Assembly (NCBI GenBank): GCA_944376295.1
Contig: CALWCE010000001.1
Coordinates: 124,001 to 188,000, forward strand
Origin: an uncultured Clostridia bacterium
GTDB lineage: Bacteria; Bacillota; Clostridia; Christensenellales; Borkfalkiaceae
Direction of reading: 5' to 3'
DNA length: 64,000 nt
Positions 41,281 to 51,235 of this stretch are shown piece by piece; the first letter of the stretch is position 1, and every line of letters begins with the position of its first letter. Under the pieces are notes generated by a model, which made no database searches, was not told the DNA's origin, and was given only the letters and a program-made list of their open reading frames with translations. The position numbers and the translations under genes were made by a program.

Positions 41281-43359
41281 TTATTTTACGCTGTATAAAA
41301 TATCCGTGTAAGTGGGATAGGGCCAATAGTCGGAAGAACAGAGCTTTTCCATCCCGTCGGCAAGGGAGCGCACCTGCTCCATATCGGGCAAGACGACGTG
41401 CGCCATCTTCTGCGAGGCGGGCTGCTCCCCTTCGGGCATCTCGGAAAGGTCGCGTTCGAGCTTTGCGACCGCCGCCATCATGGCGTCGTTCATCGTCGCG
41501 AGCTTTTCCGCAAGCTTTGTATCCTCCCCGACGGGCAGCTTCGCGCTCACGGCGCGCTTTGCCTCGATGGAGCCGCACAGCTCCGCCAAATACCCGTTGA
41601 CAGCGGGATAGATGTCCTGCCGCGCCATCTCGATCATCGTAAGCGCCTCGATGCGGATGCTCTTGACGTAATTTTCGAGCTGGATGTTGGCGCGGGCGAT
41701 GACTTCCTTTTCGGTGTAAACGCCCTGATGGACGAAGACGTCGATGTTCTCCTGTTTGAAGAATTCGGGAACGGCGTCGGCGGTCGTCTTGCTGTTTAAA
41801 AGCCCTCTCCTCTCCGCCTCGGGCTCCCAGTCGGGACCGTAGCCGTTGTAGTTGAAAATGATGCGGTAGTGCCGCTTTAAGAGCTTTTCCGTGAACTTCC
41901 TGCACTCCGCGTCGAAATCTTTGGCGCGCGAGAGCACTTCCACCGCTTCCGAAAAGAGCTCGGCGGCGATGGTATTGAGCACGATGTTGGGGTCGGCGAC
42001 GGACGCCTGGGAACCCAGCATGCGGAATTCGAACTTATTGCCCGTGAAGGCGAAGGGCGACGTGCGGTTCCTGTCCGTCGTATCGATGGGGAAGATGGGC
42101 GATTCGGGCACGCCGATGGAGCCGGGGATGGCCTTCTTCGGCACATACTCCCGCCCTAAGACGATGGAATCGACGATGGCGCCCAGCTGATCGCCGAGAT
42201 ACACCGAAATGATGGCGGGCGGCGCTTCATCCGCGCCCAGACGGTGATCGTTGCCCGCCGAGGCGACGCAGGCGCGCAGGATGCCCTGATAGCGGTCGAC
42301 CGCCGCGATGACGCACGCGAGGACGAGCATGAAAAGGCGGTTGTTCTCGGGCGTTTCGCCGGGATCGAGCAGATTGAGTCCCGTATCGGTGGAGACCGAC
42401 CAGTTGTTGTGCTTGCCCGAACCGTTGACGTATTCGAAGGGCTTTTCGTGGAGAAGGCACACGAGGCCGTGGCGCTTGGCGACCTTCTTCATGATCTCCA
42501 TCGTGAGCTGATTGTCGTCGACGGCGACGTTGGTCGTCGTGAAGATAGGCGCAAGTTCGTGCTGCGCGGGCGCGACTTCGTTGTGCTTGGTCTTGGCGAA
42601 GATGCCGTACTTCCACAGCGTCTCGTCCAGATCGCGCATATAGGCGGAGATGCGGGGCTTGAGCGAGCCGAAGTAATGATCTTCCATCTCCTGCCCGCGC
42701 GGCGGACGCGCGCCGAAGAGGGTGCGCCCCGTTAAGATAAGATCCTTCCTCGCCTCATAGACCTTTTCGTCGATGAGGAAGTACTCCTGTTCGGGGCCGA
42801 CGGTCGTGGAGACCTTCTTGCACTCGATGCCGAACAGTCTCAAAAGGCGCTTCGCCTGCGCGTCGATGGCGGTCATCGACTTTAAAAGCGGCGCTTTTTT
42901 ATCGAGCGTTTCGCCCGTATAGGAGACGAATACCGTGGGGATATACAGCGTCCCCTCCTTGACGAAGGCGGGGGAAGTGGGATCCCACGCCGTGTAGCCG
43001 CGCGCAGAGAACGTCGCCCGCGTCCCGCCCGAAGGGAAGGAAGAGGCGTCGGGCTCGCCCACGATGAGGCTCTTGCCCGTCAGCTGCATGATGACCCGAT
43101 CGCCCGAAGGCTCGATAAAGCTGTCGTGCTTTTCCGCCGTCAGGTTGGTGAGGGGCTGGAACCAGTGGGTGTAGTGCGTCGCGCCCTTGCTCACCGCCCA
43201 GTCCTTCATGGCGTTGGCGACGGCGCTCGCGATGGAAGAATCGAGGGACGCGCCCGTATCGATGGTCCTGCGCAAGGAGAGATAGACCTCCTTGGGCAGC
43301 AGGTTTTTCATGGCTTCGTCGTTGAATACATTGCTCCCGAACAGTTCGGTCACATTCAT
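41281..43359 (-). CDS. glnA: Glutamine synthetase, type III (GlnN)
   Basis: At 692 residues this is the long type III glutamine synthetase, distinct from the ~450-residue type I enzyme. Seen are [20 protein letters not shown] near the N-terminus, the catalytic [10 protein letters not shown], the glutamate-site [14 protein letters not shown], the ATP-site [16 protein letters not shown], and [17 protein letters not shown]. The C-terminal ~150 residues are the type-III-specific helical extension. It condenses glutamate, ammonia and ATP. The ATG at 43359 has GAAGGAGAC upstream and a TTGACT-17-TATAAT promoter with a leader of about 69 nt; no GlnR-type operator was recognised. Confidence 0.97.
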   Translation of the reverse strand: MNVTELFGSNVFNDEAMKNLLPKEVYLSLRRTIDTGASLDSSIASAVANAMKDWAVSKGATHYTHWFQPLTNLTAEKHDSFIEPSGDRVIMQLTGKSLIVGEPDASSFPSGGTRATFSARGYTAWDPTSPAFVKEGTLYIPTVFVSYTGETLDKKAPLLKSMTAIDAQAKRLLRLFGIECKKVSTTVGPEQEYFLIDEKVYEARKDLILTGRTLFGARPPRGQEMEDHYFGSLKPRISAYMRDLDETLWKYGIFAKTKHNEVAPAQHELAPIFTTTNVAVDDNQLTMEIMKKVAKRHGLVCLLHEKPFEYVNGSGKHNNWSVSTDTGLNLLDPGETPENNRLFMLVLACVIAAVDRYQGILRACVASAGNDHRLGADEAPPAIISVYLGDQLGAIVDSIVLGREYVPKKAIPGSIGVPESPIFPIDTTDRNRTSPFAFTGNKFEFRMLGSQASVADPNIVLNTIAAELFSEAVEVLSRAKDFDAECRKFTEKLLKRHYRIIFNYNGYGPDWEPEAERRGLLNSKTTADAVPEFFKQENIDVFVHQGVYTEKEVIARANIQLENYVKSIRIEALTMIEMARQDIYPAVNGYLAELCGSIEAKRAVSAKLPVGEDTKLAEKLATMNDAMMAAVAKLERDLSEMPEGEQPASQKMAHVVLPDMEQVRSLADGMEKLCSSDYWPYPTYTDILYSVK

Positions 43360-43434
43360 GCAAAAAGTCTCCTTCTCTCGAACCGCAGCCTGCAAACAGC
43401 GCAGAATGCGGCTATCTTACATTGTCTCGACCTT

Positions 43435-43463
43435 ATTATAGTTTCTTTCACGCGGCAAGTCAA
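43435..43463 (-). promoter_or_regulatory. Sigma-A promoter of glnA (and probably dut-trmB-adh)
   Basis: TTGACT (43458-43463) and TATAAT (43435-43440), 17-bp spacing on the minus strand. Confidence 0.85.
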
Positions 43464-43506
43464 TCGTTTGCGTGAAAATTTCCCTTCCCGTACCAAAAAG
43501 CGCAGC

Positions 43507-43533
43507 AAAAAACGGAGCCGAAGCTCCGTTTTT
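43507..43533 (-). terminator. Intrinsic terminator of the GH51 gene
   Basis: AAAACGGAGC and GCTCCGTTTT form a perfect stem around CGAA, with a T-run on the minus strand. Confidence 0.85.
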
Positions 43534-43589
43534 GTCTGTTGAGGCGGCATTTTTGACGCGCCGCGCGAAAAAAGCTGCTTTTTTCTTTT

Positions 43590-45515
43590 TCACTTATGGA
43601 AGATGAGCACATGGAAACTGTGCGGCGGCAGCGTCAGAGAGCGGGGCGCGGTGGGCGCAACGTCTTCGGGCACCAGCTTCTCGGGCTCGTCGATGGTGTT
43701 ATAGACGGCAGGATCGCCCGCCATTCGGATGATGCGCGTGAGCGCGCCGAAATCGAAATCGCCTTCGAACTCCGCTTCCGCTTCCTTGTCGGAAGGGTTG
43801 ACGACCTTGACATAGACGAGGCCCTCAAGCTCGGTCGCGGAGGCGTAGAGCCCCTCCTCCGCCTCTGTGTTGAGCACGACGTTGCCCGTAAAGATGCTGA
43901 ACAGCTGCTGCACATAGTAGTTGACCGTCGCATATGCGCGCTTGCCGTCGAACCAGATGAGGTCGGGGCTCCACTGCGTATAGCCGAGCCGCCCGAAGAG
44001 GGGCGCGTAGGACGACATGACGACGATATCGGAATTGCGCTCCATGCCCGTCATGAACGCGGCTTCGGCGAGCGCGCCCTCCCACACGTTGGCCTGAGGC
44101 GCATTGAAGCCCGCGCAGCCCGAGCCCGGCACATGCGCGGCATACTCGCCCGCATACACGCGGCAATTGGAAGGGTAATCGTCATACATGTCCGCATGCT
44201 GATACAGCCACTCGGGCGAAGCGTAGAAGTGCTCGTCGGAGGCATACACGAAATCGGGGTTCTTTGCAAGGTTTTCCTTCGTCCACTCCCAGGCGCTCTT
44301 GTGCGAAGGGGTGTCCACCGTCGGGCCGACCGTGCCGATGATCTTCAGCGTTGGATATTTCTCGTGGATGCGCTTTTCGAACAGCTCGAAGCGCTTGTAA
44401 AATTCGTTGCCCCTGTCTTCCCACTGCTCGTTGCCGACGCCGAGGTATTCGAGCCCGAAGGGCTTGGGATGCCCCATCTCGGCGCGCACCCTGCCCCAGA
44501 CGGTATCGGCGCCGCCGTTGGCAAATTCCACGAGATCGAGCGCTTCCTGGATATACACTTCGAGCGCGGGATCGTCAAGCGGCACGAACTGCGTCGACAT
44601 ATACTGGCAGGCGATGCCCACGCTGACGACGGGCAGCGGCTTGGCGCCCAGGCATTCGCAGAGGAGGAAGTATTCGTAATACCCCACGCCCAGCGTCTGA
44701 CCGTAGTGCGAGAAGGGCGTTCTGAAATTGTTTTCGGGGCAGACGCCGTGCACCGCCCAGCGGTTCCAATTGTGGCGGCGGCGTTCCTTCTGCCCCACCG
44801 ACGCCTTCCAGAGATAGCGGTTTTCGAGGTTGTTGCCCTCTACGACGCACCCGCCCGGGAAGCGCACGAACTTGGGCTTCAAGTCGCGCAGCATTTCGGC
44901 AAGGTCGCGGCGGAAGATGCCCTTCACGGCGTTGTCGGGCATCATCGAAAAGCAATCGAGATGGATGGCGCCCGCCTCCGTCATGCGCACTTCGAAGGAC
45001 GCCTTGTCGAGATCGACGCGGCTCTTTAAGTGGAATTCATAGCGGTGCCACCTTCCGTCGGGGCGGAGACGCACCTTCTTTGCGAGCACGGCTTTGCCGC
45101 CGTCGAACACGCCCACCCAAAGCTTTTTTCTGTAATCGTAGGAGCGGGCATAGAAGGAAACGGTGTAACCCATCCCCTTTTGGAGATAGATGCCGTCGTA
45201 CGCCTTATTTTTGACGCCTTCCCCCGCCTTTTGGACGGTGAGGCGCAGATAGTGCGGGTTTTCGATGAAGAGCGGGCGGTCCCACTTGATCTTCAAAGCA
45301 ACGCCCTCGCCCGTGGGCGTCCAGCCGTAGCCGCCGTCGTTTTCGACGATATAGTTATCCCACTCGCCGTGGACGTCCTTCGCCTCGAAGTTGCGGTTTT
45401 CCAGCATCTCGGCATAGAGGCCGCCGTCGAGGTCGTAATTGAGGTCTTCGAAGAAGACGCCGACGCCTTCTCCCGGGGCGGTATATTTCCCCTCTTCGCG
45501 GATGGTGATCTTCAT
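43590..45515 (-). CDS. GH51-family alpha-L-arabinofuranosidase
   Basis: A 641-residue retaining glycoside hydrolase. There is an N-terminal beta-sandwich region (to about 190), a TIM barrel with FVRFPGGCVVEGN (213-225), the acid/base Glu in LGVGNEQWE (Glu363), the nucleophile Glu in VYAGEYAAH (Glu457), and the C-terminal arabinofuranosidase domain ending in LPPHSFHVLIFHK. It removes arabinofuranosyl side chains from plant arabinans or arabinoxylans; with no signal peptide it should act in the cytosol on imported oligosaccharides. The ATG at 45515 follows GGGAGC. It is monocistronic with its own promoter and terminator; no transporter is adjacent. Confidence 0.92.
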   Translation of the reverse strand: MKITIREEGKYTAPGEGVGVFFEDLNYDLDGGLYAEMLENRNFEAKDVHGEWDNYIVENDGGYGWTPTGEGVALKIKWDRPLFIENPHYLRLTVQKAGEGVKNKAYDGIYLQKGMGYTVSFYARSYDYRKKLWVGVFDGGKAVLAKKVRLRPDGRWHRYEFHLKSRVDLDKASFEVRMTEAGAIHLDCFSMMPDNAVKGIFRRDLAEMLRDLKPKFVRFPGGCVVEGNNLENRYLWKASVGQKERRRHNWNRWAVHGVCPENNFRTPFSHYGQTLGVGYYEYFLLCECLGAKPLPVVSVGIACQYMSTQFVPLDDPALEVYIQEALDLVEFANGGADTVWGRVRAEMGHPKPFGLEYLGVGNEQWEDRGNEFYKRFELFEKRIHEKYPTLKIIGTVGPTVDTPSHKSAWEWTKENLAKNPDFVYASDEHFYASPEWLYQHADMYDDYPSNCRVYAGEYAAHVPGSGCAGFNAPQANVWEGALAEAAFMTGMERNSDIVVMSSYAPLFGRLGYTQWSPDLIWFDGKRAYATVNYYVQQLFSIFTGNVVLNTEAEEGLYASATELEGLVYVKVVNPSDKEAEAEFEGDFDFGALTRIIRMAGDPAVYNTIDEPEKLVPEDVAPTAPRSLTLPPHSFHVLIFHK

Positions 45516-45586
45516 AGTCTTGCTCCCTGCCCCCGCAACCTTCCCGAGGGCGACGAAATGCGGCACGGAAGCTCCGCGCCGCTTTC

Positions 45587-45615
45587 ATTATACCATCTGC
45601 CCCCTGCAAAATCAA
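45587..45615 (-). promoter_or_regulatory. Sigma-A promoter of the GH51 gene
   Basis: TTGATT (45610-45615) and TATAAT (45587-45592), 17-bp spacing on the minus strand. Confidence 0.8.
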
Positions 45616-45661
45616 GAGGTTTTTTGCCTTTTCCGCGAAAAGTGCACCTATCCCCGTCCGC

Positions 45662-47017
45662 TCAGCGGGAAAACTGCACGGTGAATGTGGAGCCCTTGCC
45701 CACTTCGCTCTCAACGCCGATCCACCAGCCCGCCTTTTTGCACAGCTTTTTGACGACGGAAAGCCCCAGCCCGAAGCCGCCGTTCTTGCCGCTGTGCGAC
45801 TTATCCACCGTGAAAAAGCGGTCGAAGATGCGCTCTCTGTCCTCTTCGGCGATGCCGATGCCCGTATCCTGCACGGAAAACTGCGTCTTGGTGAGCGCGA
45901 CGGTGAGGCTCCCCCCGTCGCGGTTGTAGCGGATGGCGTTGCGGATGAGGTTGCCGAAGATCTCGGTGACGCGCTCCTGACGGCTCATGAGGAGCACGTC
46001 GGGCTCGATGTGCGTATAGAGCGTGAGGTGCCGCTCGGCGATGGCGGGCGCGAGCGTTTCCAGAAGCTCCGCGGCGATCTTCGAAGCGTTCACTTCGTAG
46101 GTAGGCAGATCGTCGCTGTCGATCTCGTTGTAGTTGATGATGGAGGCGACGAGGTTGGTGAGGCGTTCGCTCTGCAAGAGGATGGTCTGCGCCGCCCGCT
46201 GCGCCGTCTCTCCCGAAAGCGCCCCCGCCGCAAGGAGCTCGGCAAACCCCTTGATGGAGGTGAGCGGGGTGTTCATCTCGTGCGTGATATTGGCGATGAA
46301 GTCGTTCTTGGACTGCTGCGCCTTGACGACAAGCTCCTTTTCGTCGGCGATCTGCTTCATCTGCCGGTCGGCGTCGTCGTTCATGCGGTTCATGAGCGCC
46401 GCCAGCGTTTCGAGCTCGGGGCAGGACGCCGTGATGCGCTTTCTCCGCGCCGCGTCCATCGCGAGCTTTTCGACGGGCTTCAAGACGGTGTCCGTCAGAA
46501 GATAGGTCGCGAGCAGGCAGACGGCAAGATCGAGGAGCAAAAAGGTGAAGACGACGGGGAAGGAACTCAAATACACGTCGACGAGCGACTGCGTGGGGAT
46601 GGCGATACGCACATAGTACGCCCCGTCCTGAAAGCGGCGGCAGTAGTAGGAATAATCTTCCCTGAGCGTCTGAGAGGCGCGGGCGTCGAATCCCTCCCCC
46701 TCCCGCATCGCTTCCATGACCTCGGGGCGGTCGGCACGGGTATCTTCCTCCCCCTCCACCGAGTCGGCGAGGATGGAGCCGTTCTCATCGAGGAAGGTGA
46801 CGCGCGCCCCGAAAAGCTCTTCGGAAAGGGAGCGGGCGTATTCTTCCGAAAGCCCCTCTTTCGAAAGCGTCGCGTCAAAGCGCTCCATATACGCCCTCAG
46901 ATCGTCTTCGGTGTAGCGGAGGCTGCTCTTGTAGTAGAGCTCTGCGGAGATCAAAGAAAAGACGAGGAGCGCGATCGCACTGATCAGCACTCCCGTCCAA
47001 AGGATACGTTTTCTCAT
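45662..47017 (-). CDS. Sensor histidine kinase (PhoR-type)
   Basis: A 451-residue membrane kinase with TM1 (about 7-27), an extracytoplasmic sensor domain (28-150), TM2 (152-175) and a HAMP-like linker. The dimerisation domain carries NITHEMNTPLTSIKGF with phospho-accepting His246. The HATPase domain shows FGNLIRNAIRYN (N box), VQDTGIGIAEEDRERIFDRF (G1/F) and GGFGLGLSVVKKLC (G2). It lies 10 nt after the response regulator in an operon headed by a Na/Pi cotransporter, so phosphate limitation is the likely signal. No PAS domain was recognised. No clear terminator was seen after it. Confidence 0.92.
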   Translation of the reverse strand: MRKRILWTGVLISAIALLVFSLISAELYYKSSLRYTEDDLRAYMERFDATLSKEGLSEEYARSLSEELFGARVTFLDENGSILADSVEGEEDTRADRPEVMEAMREGEGFDARASQTLREDYSYYCRRFQDGAYYVRIAIPTQSLVDVYLSSFPVVFTFLLLDLAVCLLATYLLTDTVLKPVEKLAMDAARRKRITASCPELETLAALMNRMNDDADRQMKQIADEKELVVKAQQSKNDFIANITHEMNTPLTSIKGFAELLAAGALSGETAQRAAQTILLQSERLTNLVASIINYNEIDSDDLPTYEVNASKIAAELLETLAPAIAERHLTLYTHIEPDVLLMSRQERVTEIFGNLIRNAIRYNRDGGSLTVALTKTQFSVQDTGIGIAEEDRERIFDRFFTVDKSHSGKNGGFGLGLSVVKKLCKKAGWWIGVESEVGKGSTFTVQFSR

Positions 47018-47027
47018 CTCGCCCCCC

Positions 47028-47678
47028 TCAGCCCGCGATAAAGCGGTACCCGACGCCGAACACCGTCTCGAAATTCAGCCCCAGCTTGCGGAGCCGTGCG
47101 ATATGGTTGTCGAGCGTGCGCGTTTCGCCGTCGTCGTAGCCCCACACCTCGGTGAGAAGCGTATCGCGCGGGAGCACCTTGCCCTCGTTGGCAGCGCAGA
47201 ATTTGAGGAGCTGGAATTCCTTGTTGTTGAGGGTGAGCGGCTTTCCGCGGTAGACGACGGTCATGTTGTCGAAGTTCATCTCGAGCTCGCCCACCTTGAG
47301 GACGGAGGACTTGGCGGTGCGGCGAAGCGCCGCGTTGACGCGCGCCACGAGCTCCAGAACGCCGAAGGGCTTTGCGATGTAGTCGTCCGCGCCCGCATTG
47401 AGGCCGCGCACTTTGTCCGTCTCCTTGGAGAGCGCCGAGAGCATGATGGCGCTCACTTCGGGGTGATGCGTTTTGACCTCTTTTAAGACCTCCACGCCGT
47501 CCCCGTCCGTGAGCATGATGTCGAGGAGCACGACGTCGGGCGTCTCCCGCTCCATCGCCTCCCGGAATTCCTTCACCGTCGTGAAGTACTCGCAGGAGAT
47601 GCTGCTCAAGTCCAGCGTGCACTTCACAAGCTCGCAGATGCTCTTGTCGTCTTCAAGAAGAAAGACCTTGTTTGCCAC
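47028..47678 (-). CDS. OmpR/PhoB-family response regulator
   Basis: This 216-residue protein has a receiver domain with the acidic pair LLEDDKS (9-13), phospho-acceptor Asp53 in VLLDIML, a Ser/Thr near 80 and Lys102 in YIAKPFG. A winged-helix DNA-binding domain follows (NNKEFQLLKFCA, DTLLTEVWGYDDGETRTLDNHIA). Its partner is the adjacent kinase. The start is a GTG at 47678 preceded by GGAGGGG. Given the upstream transporter and the Pho-box-like repeats before the operon, a PhoP/PhoB-like regulator is the best reading. Confidence 0.92.
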   Translation of the reverse strand: MANKVFLLEDDKSICELVKCTLDLSSISCEYFTTVKEFREAMERETPDVVLLDIMLTDGDGVEVLKEVKTHHPEVSAIMLSALSKETDKVRGLNAGADDYIAKPFGVLELVARVNAALRRTAKSSVLKVGELEMNFDNMTVVYRGKPLTLNNKEFQLLKFCAANEGKVLPRDTLLTEVWGYDDGETRTLDNHIARLRKLGLNFETVFGVGYRFIAG

Positions 47679-47705
47679 GTTACCCCTCCAAAACGCCCAA
47701 AGGCG

Positions 47706-49382
47706 TCACTGATTTTGTTCGATGGAATGGGCGATGTATGTGATGTGGTCTGCGGCGCGTTCGAGGTTGCCGACGAGGTTGATGAAGACGCTCGAATTCT
47801 GCGGCTGGCACTTGCCTTCGTTGAGGCGCTGGATGTGCGTCTGAACGAGGCGGCGGCGCTCGTTGTCGATCTCGTCTTCGAGGGCGTCCACTTCGCGCAG
47901 CTTCATGAAATCCTTCTTTTCAAAGGCTTCATGGGAAAGGCCGTAAAGCTTTTGGATCTTTGCGTACATCTCTTTGAGCATCTCCAAAAACTCCGAAGAG
48001 AAATGCAGCCCGTCATTCACATAATGCCCGGTATATTTGGTGACGTTGTCGGCAAGTTCGCCGATACGCACGATGTCATTCAGGACGTAATGGAGGGAAG
48101 AGATGGTCTTTTCTTCCTCCATGACGAGGGAATTTGCAGAGAGCTTGACAAGGTAGGCAACTTCCTGGCGGCTCATCTGCGCGATCTCCCCGTTGCGCTC
48201 GTTGACCGACTGAGAAACGGAAGTATCCTTCGCAAGGAAGGCGTTGAACGCCTTATCAAGCGTCTCCATCGAGAAGGCGAACACCTTGCCCGTCTCCTGA
48301 TAAAGATATGCAAGACCGACGGAAGGGTTGCGCAGAAGGCGCTCGTCGGGGTGCGCAATGAGCTCTTCTTCGGGCGTCGGCTCCCCCTTCTTGCTGCGAA
48401 GAAGGTTGTTCGCGAGCCAGACGAAGCCCTTCGCAAAGGGAAGGAAGAGGATGGTGCAGGTCACGTTGAAGAGCGTGTGGAAGAAGGCGATCTGGAACTG
48501 ATAGTTTTCAGGGAAGATGACGTTCAGGACGACATCCTGGAAGGAAGTGCCGAACCAGCCCCAACAGAGGAGGAATATCGTAAAGATGACGGCGCCGAAG
48601 CAGTTGAAGAGAAGGTGGATGATGGCGGCTCTCCTTGCATTGGGCTGCGCGCCGATGGAGGAAAGGAGCGCCGTCACGCAGGTACCGATGTTGGAACCGA
48701 TGACAACGTAATATACGCCGTCGCCCGTGCCGCCGATGAGCACGCCGCTCGTTGCGAGCACGACGACGATACTCGTGACCGCCGAAGAGGACTGGATGAT
48801 GCCCGTCGCCACCGCGCCGATGAGGAGGAGAAGGAAGGGATTTTTGACGACTTCGAGCGCCTGTTTGATGACGCCCATCATCTCGGGGTGCAGGTCGGGG
48901 TCCATCGCGCTCGACATGACGGAAAGCCCCACGAACACGAGACCGATACCCGTCAGCGTATCGCCGATGAGCTTGATGTTCTCGCGCTTGGAGAGCATCT
49001 TCATGAACACGCCGACGACGGCGAAGAGGAGCAGGAACGCGGAGACATCCAGACTCCCGAGCGAAGCGATCCACGCCGTGATGGTGGTACCGATGTTGGC
49101 GCCCATGATGATGGCGGTCGCCTGGAAGAGCGTTAAGATGCCCGCATTGACGAGGCCGACGACCATGACGGTCGTAGCGGACGAGCTCTGGATGATCATC
49201 GTGACGGCGGCGCCGATCCCGACGCCCGCAAAGCGGTTGCCCGCCGTCTTGTTGAGCATGCGCCTCAATCCCCCGTGGGCGAGGCGGGACATGCTCTCGG
49301 ACATGATCTCCATGCCCGCGAGGAAGGCGCCCAGGCCGCCCAGGAGCAGCATAACGGTTTCTAAGACTTCTGTTACCGGCAT
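47706..49382 (-). CDS. Na+/phosphate cotransporter with C-terminal PhoU-like domain
   Basis: This 558-residue NptA/YjbB-type transporter has two Na/Pi-cotransporter repeats (about residues 10-160 and 170-310), each with the QSSSA motif: MIIQSSSATTVMVVGLV and GIIQSSSAVTSIVVVLA. A helical PhoU-like domain follows (about 345-558; AHSIEQNQ end). It imports inorganic phosphate with Na, and PhoU-like parts often tune transport or signalling. First gene of the operon with the two-component system; 27 nt separate it from the regulator. The ATG at 49382 has AGAAGGAGA upstream. Confidence 0.92.
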   Translation of the reverse strand: MPVTEVLETVMLLLGGLGAFLAGMEIMSESMSRLAHGGLRRMLNKTAGNRFAGVGIGAAVTMIIQSSSATTVMVVGLVNAGILTLFQATAIIMGANIGTTITAWIASLGSLDVSAFLLLFAVVGVFMKMLSKRENIKLIGDTLTGIGLVFVGLSVMSSAMDPDLHPEMMGVIKQALEVVKNPFLLLLIGAVATGIIQSSSAVTSIVVVLATSGVLIGGTGDGVYYVVIGSNIGTCVTALLSSIGAQPNARRAAIIHLLFNCFGAVIFTIFLLCWGWFGTSFQDVVLNVIFPENYQFQIAFFHTLFNVTCTILFLPFAKGFVWLANNLLRSKKGEPTPEEELIAHPDERLLRNPSVGLAYLYQETGKVFAFSMETLDKAFNAFLAKDTSVSQSVNERNGEIAQMSRQEVAYLVKLSANSLVMEEEKTISSLHYVLNDIVRIGELADNVTKYTGHYVNDGLHFSSEFLEMLKEMYAKIQKLYGLSHEAFEKKDFMKLREVDALEDEIDNERRRLVQTHIQRLNEGKCQPQNSSVFINLVGNLERAADHITYIAHSIEQNQ

Positions 49383-49447
49383 TGTCTTTCTCCTTCTGTT
49401 TCTTTGGTAAGAGGATCCGGGGTCGTTCTTAATTTCCCATTATGCTT

Positions 49448-49540
49448 ATTATAGCAATTATAGCACCCGTTTGTCACTTGTTTTTCATGAATTTGTAACC
49501 AAAAGGTAAAATTTTGTAAAATGTGCGGGACAAGTGTAAA
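49448..49540 (-). promoter_or_regulatory. Pho-box-like direct repeats and -10 boxes before the phosphate operon
   Basis: On the minus strand TTTAC/GTTAC units (GTAAA/GTAAC on plus) occur at 49495, 49506, 49516 and 49536, that is with 11-, 10- and 20-bp periods, as in Gram-positive PhoP boxes (TTAACA-like repeats). Two TATAAT hexamers (49457-49462 and 49448-49453) lie downstream; the region at -35 is poor, as expected for an activator-dependent promoter. Confidence 0.6.
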
Positions 49541-49612
49541 ATTTCGCGTTTTTCGCGCCGATTTTACATTTTTGCTTCGCATTCGGGAAGAATTTTGACG
49601 GAATTTCCAAGA

Positions 49613-49650
49613 GCGGCGGGGCGCCGCCCGATCGGGCGGCGCCCCGCCGC
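49613..49650. repeat. Perfect 38-bp GC-only palindrome after the permease gene
   Basis: Two 19-bp arms (GCGGCGGGGCGCCGCCCGA and its complement) form an uninterrupted palindrome 7 bp from the permease stop. There is no T-tract, so it is not a standard intrinsic terminator. No other feature is seen in 49541-49656. Confidence 0.9.
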
Positions 49651-49656
49651 AAAACA

Positions 49657-51204
49657 TCATTTCCCCGTGATATTTTTCACGACGGGCTTTTCGAGGAACT
49701 TTTTCAGCGGCACGGACGTGCTCAAAAGCGGCACCGCGAAGGAGAGCGCCGCCAAAATGAGCACCGTCCACCCGTTAAACACAAACGGACTAAGCCCAAT
49801 TTGATCAAACATCGTCAAGGGCTGCCAAAAACCGTAATAGACGGCGATGGTCGCCGCCAGCGAACAGAGAAAGATGACGGCGGAAAGCAAAAGAGTGCCC
49901 GTCAGAAAGATGCATTCGATCTGCCCCTCTTTCGCCCCCAGCGCCCGCAGAACGCCCACCTGCCTGCGTTTGAGTTCGGTCATCGCCGTCATGAGGTGCG
50001 CATTGAGCAGGATGGCAAAGATCAAAAACACAACGCCAACGCCGCAAACGATCAAAATCAAAAGATATAAATTGGTGTCTATCATGTAATCGACCAAAGA
50101 GTTTACATAATAGGCGCCGACGCAGACGTCCACATACGGCGAGAGCCCCTCAAAACGGGGTGTTGCCGCCTCCGAAAGTGCAAGCGTCAGTGAAACGGCA
50201 TCCCGAACGACGTCAACGCTTTTATTGAAGTTCCGCGCGACCATCGACTCCGTGTAAAGCTTCCCCGCTTCGCGCTGAGCCTGAAGCCACGCCTCCGATC
50301 GCAGGATCGAACTGAACGGCTCGATATAAGGATATCTCCGCGGCCAGGCGGGTCGATCGCTCATATCCACGATCCCCACGATGACGACTTCATCGGGCAG
50401 CGTTTCGTGCTCGTCCCGGCGGTTCTCTTCCTTCAATTCATAGTGCCCGAGCGTCTTGCCCAGAAGATCTTCGTAGGAGTTAATCTTCACCCCCGCCTCC
50501 TCGGGCGGGATGACGGAATCATCCCAGGCGTACGCCTCGTATGTTTCAAAGACGAAAGTAAACTCCTGCAGCGTGTAGCAGCCCTCTGCGAGCGCATCGA
50601 CATACCCGCCCCAGGCAAAGTCTTCGTAAATCTCTTCCGAGACGGCGATCTCGTTCACCGCTTCGGGATACCGCCCCGCGAGCAGCCGATAGTTCAGCTC
50701 CTTATAAGAAGCTTCCGACCCGACCGACACTTTGACACCTGAAAAATCAAGAGGTTTCCCTTCGACCTCACGCAAATACGCCTTGTATTCCTCTGTCTCT
50801 CCTACGATCTCCCCGTCTTCGTCGTACTTGTATTTTTCGCCGCGGAAATAGCTTTTGTCCAAAAAATACCCCATATCGATCTGATCGCGGCAGGCGGCAA
50901 GAAAATTAAGCTCTACCCCGTCTTCGATCAAAGCGGTTTCCTCCCCCGTCAGCAACAACTCTTCGCTCCCCGGGGAATACCCCGTATTTCCGGTTTCATT
51001 TGAGAACAGATAGTATTCCTTATCTGCCATATAGTATTGGTAGCCTCTGACCTGAAAGTTGAGAACATTGAATGTAAATGCAGTCGAAGCGATGGCAAAC
51101 AGCATAAAGGACATCGCGGAAAGCAGCACGGTGAAGCACTTCGTCACCCACTTCCCCTGCAAGCCGAGCCGCAGACACATCCGAAAAGGCAGTTTTGTCT
51201 TCAT
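49657..51204 (-). CDS. FtsX-like ABC-transporter permease, orphan
   Basis: A 515-residue protein with an N-terminal helix (about 22-47), a large extracytoplasmic domain (~48-385), and three C-terminal helices containing AILLNAHLMTAMTELKRRQV and GVLRALGAKEGQIECIFLTG, the conserved FtsX/MacB coupling region. This is the layout of MacB/FtsX-type permeases that work as mechanotransducers or peptide exporters with an ATP-binding subunit. No ABC ATPase lies nearby, so the partner is elsewhere or missing. The ATG at 51204 has GGGAGGAAAAT. Its promoter is flanked by an inverted repeat suggesting repressor control. Confidence 0.82.
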   Translation of the reverse strand: MKTKLPFRMCLRLGLQGKWVTKCFTVLLSAMSFMLFAIASTAFTFNVLNFQVRGYQYYMADKEYYLFSNETGNTGYSPGSEELLLTGEETALIEDGVELNFLAACRDQIDMGYFLDKSYFRGEKYKYDEDGEIVGETEEYKAYLREVEGKPLDFSGVKVSVGSEASYKELNYRLLAGRYPEAVNEIAVSEEIYEDFAWGGYVDALAEGCYTLQEFTFVFETYEAYAWDDSVIPPEEAGVKINSYEDLLGKTLGHYELKEENRRDEHETLPDEVVIVGIVDMSDRPAWPRRYPYIEPFSSILRSEAWLQAQREAGKLYTESMVARNFNKSVDVVRDAVSLTLALSEAATPRFEGLSPYVDVCVGAYYVNSLVDYMIDTNLYLLILIVCGVGVVFLIFAILLNAHLMTAMTELKRRQVGVLRALGAKEGQIECIFLTGTLLLSAVIFLCSLAATIAVYYGFWQPLTMFDQIGLSPFVFNGWTVLILAALSFAVPLLSTSVPLKKFLEKPVVKNITGK

Positions 51205-51235
51205 ATTTTCCTCCCGTATTATTTGTATCATCTAT

